The notes: generated by a model from the letters alone, not told the origin. Positions 8,650-17,055 are shown, counted from the stretch's first letter. The stretch: DNA of 64,000 nucleotides from JAUASW01 sp036880965 (GCF_036880965.1 NZ_JBAJMV010000001.1:992001-1056000); one strand, 5' to 3'. Made by a program: numbers and translations.

Positions 8650-9708
8650 TCAGAAGACCAGGGGAAGGCCGACGCGCTGGCCGTCACGCGCACTGCGGTA
8701 GGCGGCCACCAGGATCTCCAGCGAGCGCAGGCCCTCATAGCCATCGACCTCGGCGCTGGCCTCGCCCCGCAGCGTCTTGATGACGTTGTCGTAATAGAGC
8801 GGATGTCCGAAACCATAGACGCTGCCCGTCTCGTAGCTGGCGGCCAGCACCTCGGCGTCTTCAGGGCGCGCATCGGCAAAGGCCCAGTGCTCGATCTTGT
8901 TGACCGCGGTACCGCCGATCTTGACCGTGCCCTTTTCGCCGAGGATGGTGATCGAGCCTTCCAGGTTCTGCGGCCAGGTCAGCATGGTGACGTTGATGGA
9001 AGCCAGGCCGCCATGGCGCAGGCGCAGGCTCATCACGCCGGTGTCCTCCGCCTCGATGTCGCGCGCCAGGGTGGCGGTGTAGGCATGGATGTTGTCGACC
9101 GGCCCGACCAGCCAGTCGAGCAGGTCCACGTAGTGGCTGGCCTGGTTCATGAAGGCGCCGCCATCCAGGTCCCAGCGGCCGCGCCAGGGCGCCGCGTCGT
9201 AATAGGCCTGCGGGCGGGTCCAGAACACGTTCACCGTGCTCATGTAGATGCGGCCGAAGCGGCCTTCGTCGATCGCCTTCTTGACGCGCTGCACCGTGGC
9301 ATTGAGCCGGTTCTGCTTGACCACGAAGAGCTTCACGCCCGCGTCGCGGCAGGCCTTGACCATGGCCATGCCTTCCTCGAACTTGGTCGCCATCGGCTTT
9401 TCGCTCAGGACATGGCGGCCGGCGCAGGCCACTTGAATTGCCTGCTGCGGATGCAGGCCCGAGGGCGTGGTCAGCACGACCACGTCGGCATCGCTGCCGG
9501 CCAGCAGCGCTTCCAGCGAAGCGAAGCCGGGCGCACCGGTGAGCGCCACAGCCGCTTGCAAAGCCTCGGGTTTCGTGTCGCAAACCGCCACCAATTGCGC
9601 TGCATCCCCATGGGCGGAGATGGCGTCGACATGGTTTTTCGAGATGCGACCACAGCCCACCAGGGCGAAGCGGATCGGTCGGTTCAGGATGGGCAAGCTG
9701 GGGCTCAT
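8650..9708 (-). CDS. wbpB: UDP-N-acetylglucosaminuronate C3 dehydrogenase (WbpB)
   Basis: A 352-residue Gfo/Idh/MocA oxidoreductase. The Rossmann motif is ALVGCGRISKNH, followed by HVLSEKPMA with the family lysine and by a GGAFMNQASHYVDLLDWL block, all as in WbpB/WlbA. It oxidises C3 of UDP-GlcNAcA using NAD+, starting the three-step route WbpB-WbpE-WbpD. The ATG at 9708 precedes the conserved strand. The frame is open further upstream through the 57-bp repeats, but that extension is repeat-encoded and has no family match. First gene of the cluster on this strand. Confidence 0.92.
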   Translation of the reverse strand: MSPSLPILNRPIRFALVGCGRISKNHVDAISAHGDAAQLVAVCDTKPEALQAAVALTGAPGFASLEALLAGSDADVVVLTTPSGLHPQQAIQVACAGRHVLSEKPMATKFEEGMAMVKACRDAGVKLFVVKQNRLNATVQRVKKAIDEGRFGRIYMSTVNVFWTRPQAYYDAAPWRGRWDLDGGAFMNQASHYVDLLDWLVGPVDNIHAYTATLARDIEAEDTGVMSLRLRHGGLASINVTMLTWPQNLEGSITILGEKGTVKIGGTAVNKIEHWAFADARPEDAEVLAASYETGSVYGFGHPLYYDNVIKTLRGEASAEVDGYEGLRSLEILVAAYRSARDGQRVGLPLVF

Positions 9709-9737
9709 GCGAGGGCCACGGGAAGGCGAAGCCAGGA

Positions 9738-9743
9738 ATTCTA
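9738..9743 (-). promoter_or_regulatory. Possible -10 box for the wbpB cluster
   Basis: On the minus strand the sequence reads TAGAAT, 30 bases before the wbpB start. A -35 at the usual distance would fall in the first 57-bp repeat copy and does not match TTGACA well. Weak evidence. Confidence 0.35.
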
Positions 9744-9755
9744 CGGGCCGGCACC

Positions 9756-9926
9756 AAAGCGTCTTTCGCTTCAGAGAAGACTCATATCCCGAAGCGATGT
9801 GATGTCGGAACAAAAGCGTCTTTCGCTTCAGAGAAGACTCATATCGCGAAGCGATGTGATGTCGGAACAAAAGCGTCTTTCGCTTCAGAGAAGACTCATA
9901 TCGCGAAGCGATGTGATGTCGGAACT
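9756..9926. repeat. Tandem repeat, 3 copies of a 57-bp unit
   Basis: Three adjacent 57-base units start at 9756, 9813 and 9870. They are nearly identical: copy 1 differs at one base (ATCCCGAAG against ATCGCGAAG) and copy 3 at its last base. Each unit holds two hairpins: AAGCG/CGCTT around TCTTT, and a 9-bp stem with GAA loop (TCATATCGC...GCGATGTGA, one G-T pair). Because 57 is a multiple of 3, the array stays open in several frames; in the lysS frame each unit ends with an ATG. It lies between the divergent wbpB and lysS starts. Confidence 0.95.
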
Positions 9927-9931
9927 AAAAT
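9926..9931 (+). promoter_or_regulatory. Possible -10 box for lysS
   Basis: TAAAAT begins on the last base of the third repeat copy, 24 bases before the lysS ATG. The base change at the end of copy 3 (C to T in GGAACTAAAAT) creates this box; the other two copies read GGAACAAAAG. No good -35 is visible, so this is suggestive only. Confidence 0.35.
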
Positions 9932-9954
9932 CTCAGGAAATTCAACGAGTTGCC

Positions 9955-11481
9955 ATGAGCCAGCCCAACGCACCGCAGACCCCCGCCTCCGCCCCTGCCC
10001 CCCAGGAAGAAAACCAGTTGATCCATGAGCGTCGCGAGAAACTTGCCGCCATCCGCGCCAAGACCGCCGTTCCGTTCCCCAACGACTTCAAGCCCCAGCA
10101 CCGGGCCCTGCCCCTGGTGCAGCGCTATGGCGATGTGGCCAATGAAGAGCTGGAAGCGCAAGGCATCAAGGTCAGCGTGGCCGGCCGCATGATGCTCAAG
10201 CGCGTCATGGGCAAGGCCAGCTTCTGCACCCTGCAGGACGCCACCGGCCGCATCCAGCTGCGCGTCACCATCGACAATGTAGGCGCCGAGGTCTACGACG
10301 ACTTCAAGCACTGGGACCTGGGTGACATCCTGGGCGCCGAGGGCACGCTGATGCGCACCAAGACCGGCGAACTCTCGGTCGCCGTGACAACGCTGCGCCT
10401 CCTGACCAAGAGCCTGCGCCCGCTGCCGGACAAGTTCCACGGCATGACGGACCAGGAGCAGAAGTACCGCCAGCGTTACGTCGACCTGATCACCGACGAA
10501 GCCGCACGCACCCGTTTCGTGGCGCGCTCCAAGGCCGTTTCCTCGATCCGCAGCTACATGGTCGAGCATGGCTTCCTGGAAGTCGAAACGCCGATGCTGC
10601 ACCCGATTCCGGGCGGCGCGAATGCCAAGCCCTTCATCACGCACCACAACGCGCTGGACCAGGAGATGTACCTGCGCATTGCGCCGGAGCTCTACCTGAA
10701 GCGCCTGGTGGTCGGTGGTTTCGAGCGCGTGTTCGAGATCAACCGCAACTTCCGCAACGAAGGCATCTCGGTCCGTCACAACCCCGAGTTCACGATGATG
10801 GAGTTCTATGCGGCCTACTGGACGCACCATGATCTGATGGACTTCACCGAGGAGGTGCTGCGCCACGCCGCCCGTGCCGCCACCGGCAATGCCCGCGTGA
10901 CCTATGCCGGCAAGGAAGTGCACCTCGACCAGCCCTTCGCCCGCCTCTCGGTGCGCGATTCGCTGATCCAGGTGGCCGGTCTCACCGCCGCCCAGGCGGA
11001 CGACGCCGAGGAACTGAAGGCCCGCATCAAGGCCGCCGGCGAGCAGGTGCATGCGCACTGGAGCCTGCCGGAGCTGCAATTCGGCCTGTTCGAAGCCGTG
11101 GTGGAAGAGAAGCTGTGGCAGCCGACCTTCATCATCGACTATCCGGTCGAAGTCTCGCCGCTGGCCCGCGCCTCGGACACCAACCCCAAGATCACCGAGC
11201 GCTTCGAGCTCTTCATCACGGGCCGCGAGTACGCCAATGGCTTCTCCGAGCTGAACGACGCCGAAGACCAGGCCGCGCGCTTCCACTCGCAGGTGGCCAA
11301 CAAGGACGCTGGCGACGAAGAAGCGATGTTCTTCGACGCCGACTTCATCCGCGCGCTGGAATACGGCATGCCCCCGACCGGCGGCTGCGGCATCGGCATC
11401 GACCGCCTGATGATGCTGATCACCGACAGCCCGTCGATCCGGGACGTCATCCTCTTCCCGGCCTTGCGCCGGGAATCGTGA
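9955..11481 (+). CDS. lysS: Lysyl-tRNA synthetase, class II
   Basis: A 508-residue class II LysRS. An N-terminal OB-fold anticodon-binding domain (about residues 60-170, with AGRMMLKRVMGKASF) is followed by the catalytic core with motif 2 (FRNEGISVRHNPEF) and motif 3 (GGCGIGIDRLMML). It charges tRNA-Lys in the cytoplasm. I start it at ATG 9955 because MSQPNAPQ is the usual Burkholderiales N-terminus. The frame is also open through the repeats upstream with extra ATGs at each unit, so a longer repeat-encoded product cannot be excluded. A strong terminator follows. Confidence 0.97.
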   Translation: MSQPNAPQTPASAPAPQEENQLIHERREKLAAIRAKTAVPFPNDFKPQHRALPLVQRYGDVANEELEAQGIKVSVAGRMMLKRVMGKASFCTLQDATGRIQLRVTIDNVGAEVYDDFKHWDLGDILGAEGTLMRTKTGELSVAVTTLRLLTKSLRPLPDKFHGMTDQEQKYRQRYVDLITDEAARTRFVARSKAVSSIRSYMVEHGFLEVETPMLHPIPGGANAKPFITHHNALDQEMYLRIAPELYLKRLVVGGFERVFEINRNFRNEGISVRHNPEFTMMEFYAAYWTHHDLMDFTEEVLRHAARAATGNARVTYAGKEVHLDQPFARLSVRDSLIQVAGLTAAQADDAEELKARIKAAGEQVHAHWSLPELQFGLFEAVVEEKLWQPTFIIDYPVEVSPLARASDTNPKITERFELFITGREYANGFSELNDAEDQAARFHSQVANKDAGDEEAMFFDADFIRALEYGMPPTGGCGIGIDRLMMLITDSPSIRDVILFPALRRES

Positions 11482-11530
11482 GCCCACCGGCACTGCGCCG
11501 CGAAGCCTGATCGCACTGAGCACCAATGAG

Positions 11531-11559
11531 AAAGGGCGACCCTCGCGGGTCGCCCTTTT
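11531..11559. terminator. Bidirectional rho-independent terminator
   Basis: A 12-bp perfect stem AAAGGGCGACCC/GGGTCGCCCTTT with a TCGC loop and a T-run on both strands. It lies between the convergent lysS and DUF4148 genes and can serve both. Confidence 0.93.
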
Positions 11560-11580
11560 CTTGTTGGAGCGCTGGGCTGA

Positions 11581-12033
11581 TTACTTGCCGGCGTAGACCG
11601 GCGCATTGCTCAGGCCGCGGACGGTCGGCAGGTAGCCGCCGGTTTCGGCTTGCAGCACTTCCAGTTCGCCACTGTCACGGGCGCGCTGCAGCTCGGCAAC
11701 GACCTGGGCGCGGGTCTTGCCGCCAACGGCCTTGCCGCTGTTCAGCGGCTGCGGCGCGCCGGCTTGGCGGGCTTGCACTGCAGACAGTTCGCCGCTCTTG
11801 CGGGCCGCTTGCAGCTCGGCCACGACTTCGGCTTGCGTCTTGCTCGACTGGGTCGAGACCGGCAGCAGGTAGGCGGTGCCATCCGAGCTGGCGCGCTGGG
11901 CAGCGAGTTCACCGCTGGCCTGGGCGCGGGCCAGTTCAGCCACGACTTCGGCACGGGTGGTTTGTGCCGATGCGGCGCCAGCGAACAGCAGGGCAGACAG
12001 GGCGGCGACGGTGATTTGCGACAGCTTGCTCAT
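11581..12033 (-). CDS. Secreted DUF4148 domain protein
   Basis: A 150-residue protein with a clear signal peptide (SKLSQITVAALSALLFAGAASA, cleavage near residue 23). The mature part has three imperfect copies of T[RQ]A[EQ]VVAEL-x2-A[RQ]-x-SGEL at about residues 26-46, 66-86 and 107-127, the DUF4148 motif common in Burkholderiales. Function is unknown; the family is periplasmic and often single-repeat, so three copies are notable. The ATG at 12033 has an AGGA ribosome site 7 bases upstream. Confidence 0.88.
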   Translation of the reverse strand: MSKLSQITVAALSALLFAGAASAQTTRAEVVAELARAQASGELAAQRASSDGTAYLLPVSTQSSKTQAEVVAELQAARKSGELSAVQARQAGAPQPLNSGKAVGGKTRAQVVAELQRARDSGELEVLQAETGGYLPTVRGLSNAPVYAGK

Positions 12034-12114
12034 GATCGAATCCTTTACATGGACCCTCGGGTCCTGGGTTGTTGAACTCGGCGACTTCGCTTCGTCCATG
12101 GCCTGAACTGTAAA

Positions 12115-12143
12115 AAATTCGACTACGGGAAAACACTAGTCAA
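12115..12143 (-). promoter_or_regulatory. Sigma-70-like promoter of the DUF4148 gene
   Basis: Minus strand: TTGACT (12143-12138), a 17-base spacer, then GAATTT (12120-12115). The -35 is good and the -10 is weak. The transcript would have a leader of about 75 bases that contains a short GGACCC/GGGTCC stem. Confidence 0.5.
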
Positions 12144-12173
12144 AATGGAAGATGTAATTCCACAAACGTAAAC

Positions 12174-12199
12174 AATCCCGGCGTTGAAAGCCGGGATTT
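12174..12199 (-). terminator. Terminator of the enoyl-CoA hydratase gene
   Basis: A perfect 9-bp stem AATCCCGGC/GCCGGGATT with a 7-base loop just after the stop codon of the enoyl-CoA hydratase gene, followed on the minus strand by TGTTTACGTTT. Confidence 0.82.
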
Positions 12200-12210
12200 C
12201 GCCCCAGCGA

Positions 12211-12999
12211 TCAAGAATGCTTGAAACCGGGCGCCCTTTTCTCCAGGAAGGCCGACATGCCTTCACGCTGGTCGTCGCTGCCGAAGAGCGCATGGAAGTA
12301 GCGCCGCTCGATGGCCACGCCATCAGTCAGCGGCCCCTGGAACGCCAGGTTCACCAGCTCCTTGATCAGCATGGCTGAGGGGCCGCTGAAGCCATTGATG
12401 GTCTCGGCCGCCGCCAGAGCTTCGTCCATCAGCTTGACGGCCGGCACCACACGCGACACCTGGCCGGCGCGCTCGGCTTCCGCAGCGTCCATCATGCGGG
12501 CGGTCAGCAGCATGTCCATGGCCTTGCTCTTGCCCACGGCGCGCGGCAAGCGCTGCGTGCCGCCGGCGCCCGGGATGATGCCCAGCTTGATCTCGGGCTG
12601 GCCGAACTTGGCCGTATCGGCCGCGATGATGAAGTCGCACATCATGGCCAACTCGCAGCCGCCACCCAGCGCAAAGCCGGCCACCGCGGCGATCACGGGC
12701 TTGCGCACTTGCAGAATGGTTTCCCAGTTCTTCGAGATCAGCCCGCTCTTGAAAGCACTCATGAAGTTGTGCGGCAGCATGGTCGGGATGTCGGCGCCGG
12801 CAGCGAATGCTCGTTCGGAGCCGGTCAGCACGATGCAGCCGATGCCGTCGTCAGCATCAAAGGCCAGCAGCGCCTGGCCCAGCTCGTCCATCAGCTGATC
12901 GTTCAGTGCATTCAGCTGCTTGGGGCGATTCAGGGTGATCAGGCCGGTCTTGCGCGGACCGTCGCCGCGCACTTCGGTGAGGATGCATTCGTAATTCAT
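12211..12999 (-). CDS. Enoyl-CoA hydratase
   Basis: A 262-residue crotonase-fold enzyme. The oxyanion-hole region is AFAAGAD, and both catalytic glutamates are present: Glu116 in GGGCELAMMCD and Glu136 in QPEIKLGIIPGAGG. This is the classic short-chain enoyl-CoA hydratase pattern, hydrating trans-2-enoyl-CoA in fatty-acid or amino-acid breakdown. The ATG at 12999 overlaps the DUF3108 stop as ATGA. Nothing nearby fixes the pathway. Confidence 0.93.
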   Translation of the reverse strand: MNYECILTEVRGDGPRKTGLITLNRPKQLNALNDQLMDELGQALLAFDADDGIGCIVLTGSERAFAAGADIPTMLPHNFMSAFKSGLISKNWETILQVRKPVIAAVAGFALGGGCELAMMCDFIIAADTAKFGQPEIKLGIIPGAGGTQRLPRAVGKSKAMDMLLTARMMDAAEAERAGQVSRVVPAVKLMDEALAAAETINGFSGPSAMLIKELVNLAFQGPLTDGVAIERRYFHALFGSDDQREGMSAFLEKRAPGFKHS

Positions 13000-14156
13000 G
13001 GCTTGGACTCCTTCTTGATGGTCTGAACTATAGGTTCCGGCGCGGCCTGCAAGGGCGGGCTCTTGAGCCGCATGTCGATCCAGATCTGCTCGTCCTGGCG
13101 AATCTTCAGCCGCACCGGCAGCCATTGCAGCGAGGGCGCGAGCCACATCTCGACGCTGAAATCGCCGGCTGCAACGGGTTGCGTGGGCCGCAGATGCCAG
13201 GTTGCGAGCGGACCCATCGGCGTCTCGATCGTTTCCTCGCCCACGACCTGGTAGCGCCAGTCGGCGTACAGGCGCCGCGGCAGCGCCACCGGTACCAGGA
13301 CCTGGAGACCCGGCCGGGCCAACTCGCGACCGGTCAGGAACAGCCAGGTCAGTTGCACGAACTGGCTGGAAGCATCCTGCACCTCGGCCGGCGAGGGCTC
13401 GGTGCGTCCATTGGCGAGCTGCACCTGACCGCGATGGAACAGCATGCTGACCAGCCGGCGCTCACGAAAGATGATCTTGGTTTCTTCATCAAAGCGATGC
13501 GGCGAGATGCCACGGCCGCCCAGCTCGCCTTCGCTGCTCATGCGCCGCGTGAGGAAGGGTGTCAGGCGCGGGCCGATGCCAACGTCCAGGTTCACCTGGT
13601 AGCGCCGGCCCTGGCGTATCCATTCGACCTGCGCATCGCCATGCACCTCGCCGTTGTAGTAGCCCAGCAGCGTGTAGGTCAGCCGCGTTGACAAGGGCCA
13701 TTCGGGACCGGGTTCGTCTGAAGCAGCAACTGCGGCGCTGGAAGCAGCGGTGGCAGGCGCGCTGGCCGCAGCGGTGGCAACTTGCGGCGCACTTGCCGTG
13801 GGCTCTGGCGGCTCAAGTGGACCGGACTTTGGCGGCAAGGGCTCGGCCACACCTTCATCAGGCGGCGCCACAGCGACTGCCGGCTGGGCGGCGCTGGCGG
13901 CAGGACCGGCATGGGCTGTCGCAGTCGCAGGAGGCGGCGCATCTGCCGGCCTGCCCCTCGTTGCGGGTGGCGCAGTCGAGCGCAGCTCGCGTACAAACGC
14001 CGCCTGCATTCGCGGTGGCATGGCCGCCATCTCGGCCCAGCGCTGATGCTGCGCCTGCAACTCATCCACCAGGCGCCAATGCCCGCACAGCACCAACACC
14101 AGAAGAGCGGCAAATGCCAAGCGGCGCCTGGCTGAGGCCTTCAGCCGCCCAGCCAT
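12996..14156 (-). CDS. DUF3108 domain protein, membrane-anchored
   Basis: A 386-residue protein. It has an N-terminal membrane anchor (about residues 12-28), a long Ala/Pro-rich linker (residues 60-150) and a C-terminal DUF3108 region (about 155-370, starting LTYTLLGYYNGEVHGDAQVEW). The family is predicted to form a beta-barrel-like lipid or polymer binding fold in the periplasm; its role is not known. The start at 14156 overlaps the end of the M61 peptidase gene by 16 bases, and its stop overlaps the next gene, so all are co-transcribed. Confidence 0.8.
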   Translation of the reverse strand: MAGRLKASARRRLAFAALLVLVLCGHWRLVDELQAQHQRWAEMAAMPPRMQAAFVRELRSTAPPATRGRPADAPPPATATAHAGPAASAAQPAVAVAPPDEGVAEPLPPKSGPLEPPEPTASAPQVATAAASAPATAASSAAVAASDEPGPEWPLSTRLTYTLLGYYNGEVHGDAQVEWIRQGRRYQVNLDVGIGPRLTPFLTRRMSSEGELGGRGISPHRFDEETKIIFRERRLVSMLFHRGQVQLANGRTEPSPAEVQDASSQFVQLTWLFLTGRELARPGLQVLVPVALPRRLYADWRYQVVGEETIETPMGPLATWHLRPTQPVAAGDFSVEMWLAPSLQWLPVRLKIRQDEQIWIDMRLKSPPLQAAPEPIVQTIKKESKP

Positions 14157-15874
14157 GCGTGGCGCAGGGTCTGGGCTCGTGCGGTGGCCTTTTCGGCAAT
14201 GCTGAGGTTCACTGCCACCGGTACCGAGACGGCCGACTCCGGCATGCGCAGCGCGAGGTCCATCACCCGTTGTTCGCGACCTACCAGCAGATGCAGCCTG
14301 AGCGGGTCGCGTTGATCGAGGAACAGCGTGACATCGTCGAGCTTGCGCAGGCGCCAGCCGTTGCAGGCGATGAGCTCATCGCCAGCGCACAGGCCGGCGG
14401 CAGCGGCCGGGCTGCCCGCCAGCACCTGCTTGACCTGCAAGCCATCGCCCAGCTTCAAGCCCAGGCGCAGCGCCAGCGGCGCGGACTCGAAGCCCCAATG
14501 CACACCCAGGGGGTCGAGCAGGCTGGCGAGCGGGAAATCGACATGGCCGTGCACCCACTGACGCAATTGCCCAGCCAGCTCGCTGCCACCCAGCTCGGCC
14601 ACGGCGGTCAGGATCTCGGCCTCGCTGATCGGCCCGCCATCGCTGTGCGCCCACAGCTTGCGCATCACTTCGTCCAGGCTCGCATGGCCGGAGCCGCGCA
14701 GCGACAAATCCAGGGCCATGGCCAGCAAGGCGCCCTTGTTGTAGTAGCTGATCGTTGAATTGGGCGTGTTCTCGTCGGGCCGGTAGTACTTGGTCCAGGC
14801 CTCGAAGCTGGCCTCGGCCAGGCTCTGCACCTGACGGCCCGGCGTGGCCAGCACACCGCTGATGGCCGTCGACAGGAGTTTCAGGTAACGCGCCTCGTCG
14901 ATCAGGCCGCTGCGCGCCAGGAACAGCTCGTCGTAGTAGGACGTGAAGCCCTCGAAGAACCAGAGCAGCTCGGTGTAGTTCTCAACGTCGTAGTCGTAGC
15001 GCGCAAACTCCGCCGGGCGCAGCCGCTTGACGTTCCAGCTGTGAAAATACTCGTGGCTGATCAGGCCCAAGAGGCGGACCAGGCCTTCACTTACCTCTGC
15101 GTTGCCCAGGCGCGGCAAGTCGCGGCGCGGCGCAATCAAGGCCGTGCTAGAACGGTGCTCAAGGCCGCCGTAGCCCTCCTCCACCGCGTTGAGCAGGAAC
15201 ACATAGCGATCAAACGGCAGTTCGTTGCGCTTCGGATGCTTGCCGTGCCAGAAGGCGATCTGGGCAGCGCAGATTCGCCGCGCCTGCTCGAGCAGTCGGT
15301 CGCCATCGAACACGGGCAAGGCACCCGCGACGATGAACTCGTGCGGCACGCCCTCGACCTCGAACTGCCCGCGCCAGAAGGCGCCCAGCTCGAAGGGATG
15401 GTCGACCAGCTCGTCGTAGTCCGCCGCCAGGTAGTGGCGGCCATCGAAGGGCAGCGCCGTGCCGACCTGCCAGCCCTCGGGCAGGCCTTGCACGCTCAGC
15501 CGCTGGATTTCGGCCTCGCGGCCCTCGGCACGCAGGCACAGGCTGCTCGGGTTGAAGAAGCCGCGTTCCGCGCTCAGATAGGCCGCTCGCACCGACGTGT
15601 CGAAGGCATAGACGCGGTAGCTGAGCTTGAGTGGCTCGCCGGCCAGATTGCCAGCCTGCCAGCGGTTCTTGGAGAGTTGCGTCAGCTCGATCGTGCGGCC
15701 GCCCTGCTCGGCCCGCAGGCCGCTCAGGTGGCGCGAGAACTCGCGCACCAGATAGCTGCCAGGTATCCAGACCGGCAGGCTGAACAGCTGCTGCGCGGCC
15801 GGTGCAGCGAGCCGGATTTCGACCTGGAAATGGTGGCTGCCGACATCCTCGATCGAGATCAGGAAGTCGACCAT
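14141..15874 (-). CDS. M61 family glycyl aminopeptidase with PDZ domain
   Basis: A 577-residue metallopeptidase. The zinc motif HEYFH is at residues 274-278 with the third ligand expected in WFFEGFTSYYDE (near 309). The GYGGLEH block at 234-240 is typical of M61 enzymes. A PDZ domain follows at about residues 460-540 (GSPAAAAGLCAGDELIACNG). There is no signal peptide with the ATG at 15874, so it is probably cytoplasmic. It is 2 bases from the DUF3429 stop. The natural substrate is unknown. Confidence 0.92.
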   Translation of the reverse strand: MVDFLISIEDVGSHHFQVEIRLAAPAAQQLFSLPVWIPGSYLVREFSRHLSGLRAEQGGRTIELTQLSKNRWQAGNLAGEPLKLSYRVYAFDTSVRAAYLSAERGFFNPSSLCLRAEGREAEIQRLSVQGLPEGWQVGTALPFDGRHYLAADYDELVDHPFELGAFWRGQFEVEGVPHEFIVAGALPVFDGDRLLEQARRICAAQIAFWHGKHPKRNELPFDRYVFLLNAVEEGYGGLEHRSSTALIAPRRDLPRLGNAEVSEGLVRLLGLISHEYFHSWNVKRLRPAEFARYDYDVENYTELLWFFEGFTSYYDELFLARSGLIDEARYLKLLSTAISGVLATPGRQVQSLAEASFEAWTKYYRPDENTPNSTISYYNKGALLAMALDLSLRGSGHASLDEVMRKLWAHSDGGPISEAEILTAVAELGGSELAGQLRQWVHGHVDFPLASLLDPLGVHWGFESAPLALRLGLKLGDGLQVKQVLAGSPAAAAGLCAGDELIACNGWRLRKLDDVTLFLDQRDPLRLHLLVGREQRVMDLALRMPESAVSVPVAVNLSIAEKATARAQTLRHAWLGG

Positions 15875-15876
15875 GC

Positions 15877-16320
15877 TCAGACCCCGGCCGCCGCGATGAA
15901 GCAGCACAGGGCCGCCACCATGCTGAGCCGGAAACGCAGCGTCAACCAGCTGCCCGCGCCGAGCGCCGGGTAGGTGCGCCGGTCCACCAGATAGCAGACG
16001 ATCAGCATCACGCCGTGCACCACGAGGCCGGCATAGGCCGGCATCAGCGTGGCGATGGCGGCAACCAAAGAGGGCACGACACCCCAGACAAAGGGTTGCG
16101 GCGAGGGAATGCTTTGTCGGAAGCCCAGGCCCCAATGGATGCCTCCGAGGAAGGAAACCACGGTGCCGGCATAGATCGACAGCCCCAGCGTTGCATAGGT
16201 GTGGGCGTCGTCGTTGTAACCCAGCAGCAGCCAGACCAGCAGCATGCCCAGCACGAAGGGCACGAGCCCCAGATTACCCAAGCGGGTAGCGATCGGATTC
16301 ATTGGCAGCGGAGCACTCAT
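15877..16320 (-). CDS. DUF3429 inner-membrane protein
   Basis: A 147-residue hydrophobic protein with four to five predicted membrane helices, for example LVPFVLGMLLVWLLL and LVVHGVMLIVCYLV. The GGIHWGLGF and LRFRLS elements fit the DUF3429 family. Function is not known. An alternative ATG lies six codons downstream. Its stop is 2 bases before the M61 peptidase start. Confidence 0.82.
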   Translation of the reverse strand: MSAPLPMNPIATRLGNLGLVPFVLGMLLVWLLLGYNDDAHTYATLGLSIYAGTVVSFLGGIHWGLGFRQSIPSPQPFVWGVVPSLVAAIATLMPAYAGLVVHGVMLIVCYLVDRRTYPALGAGSWLTLRFRLSMVAALCCFIAAAGV

Positions 16321-16338
16321 CGCTAGGGCCTGGAATGA

Positions 16339-17055
16339 CTATTTGGCTGCGGCCTGCAGGCGACGCTCAAGCTGCTCGGCGTTGATCGCGCCAGGCACAC
16401 GGATGCCGTCCTCGAACAGGATGGCCGGTGTCGCGCTCACATGGTACTTGCGGGCAAAGGCCTGGTTGCGCTCGATGGCCGAGTCGTCGCAGGAGCCGGC
16501 CGCAACGCGGGGCGGCGCCGTGCCATCGAGCATCCAGTTGCGCCACACGGTGGTGGAATCCTTGGCGCACCAGATGGCGCGCGATTTGTCCGGCGAATCA
16601 CCGCCCAGGATGGCCACAACGAAGGTGTACACGGTCACGTCCTTCACGTCCTGCAGGGAGCGCTCCAGGCGCTTGCAGTAACCGCAGTTCGGGTCGGCGA
16701 ACACGGCGATGCGCCGCTTGCCATTGCCGTTCTTCCAGACGATGGCGTCCTTCAGGGGCAGGATCGAGAAGTCGATCTGGTTGAGCTTGGCGATGCGGTC
16801 CTCGGTCACATTGCGGCGGGACTTCAGGTCGATCATCTCGCCTTCGATCAGGAACAGACCGGCACCATCGGTGTAACGGATTTCATTGCCATGCCGCACC
16901 TCCCACAGCCCCTGCATCGGCGATGGTCGCACCTCATCGGGCTTGGGAAAATTGGGCACCTTCTCGCTCAGGCTCTTGCGGATCACGGCTTCGTTGGCAA
17001 GGGCGCCCAAGGACAGCAAGGCCAACGCGGCCAGCCACAGACTCTTCTTCAACAT
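16339..17055 (-). CDS. dsbC: DsbC-family thiol:disulfide interchange protein
   Basis: A 238-residue periplasmic protein with a signal peptide (KKSLWLAALALLSLGALA, cut near residue 20), a DsbC-type N-terminal dimerisation region (about 22-85) and a thioredoxin fold. The active site is CGYC at 124-127 inside AVFADPNCGYCKRLE, with the cis-proline in VSATPAILFEDG. It isomerises wrong disulfides in secreted proteins. An additional Cys pair (WCAKD and GSCDDS) fits the structural disulfide of DsbC. It sits 45 bases after the UbiH-type gene. Confidence 0.92.
   Translation of the reverse strand: MLKKSLWLAALALLSLGALANEAVIRKSLSEKVPNFPKPDEVRPSPMQGLWEVRHGNEIRYTDGAGLFLIEGEMIDLKSRRNVTEDRIAKLNQIDFSILPLKDAIVWKNGNGKRRIAVFADPNCGYCKRLERSLQDVKDVTVYTFVVAILGGDSPDKSRAIWCAKDSTTVWRNWMLDGTAPPRVAAGSCDDSAIERNQAFARKYHVSATPAILFEDGIRVPGAINAEQLERRLQAAAK

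Noticed and set aside
8559..8879. Longer start for the WbpD acetyltransferase
   Set aside because: The extra residues come from the GC-rich intergenic element and the end of wbpB in another frame; ATG 8558 gives the standard N-terminus.
9709..9870. N-terminal extension of WbpB through the repeats
   Set aside because: The family's conserved start lies just after ATG 9708, and the extension is encoded only by repeat units.
9756..9926. The 57-bp repeats as a CRISPR array
   Set aside because: The units are directly adjacent with no variable spacers, there are only three, and no cas gene is near.
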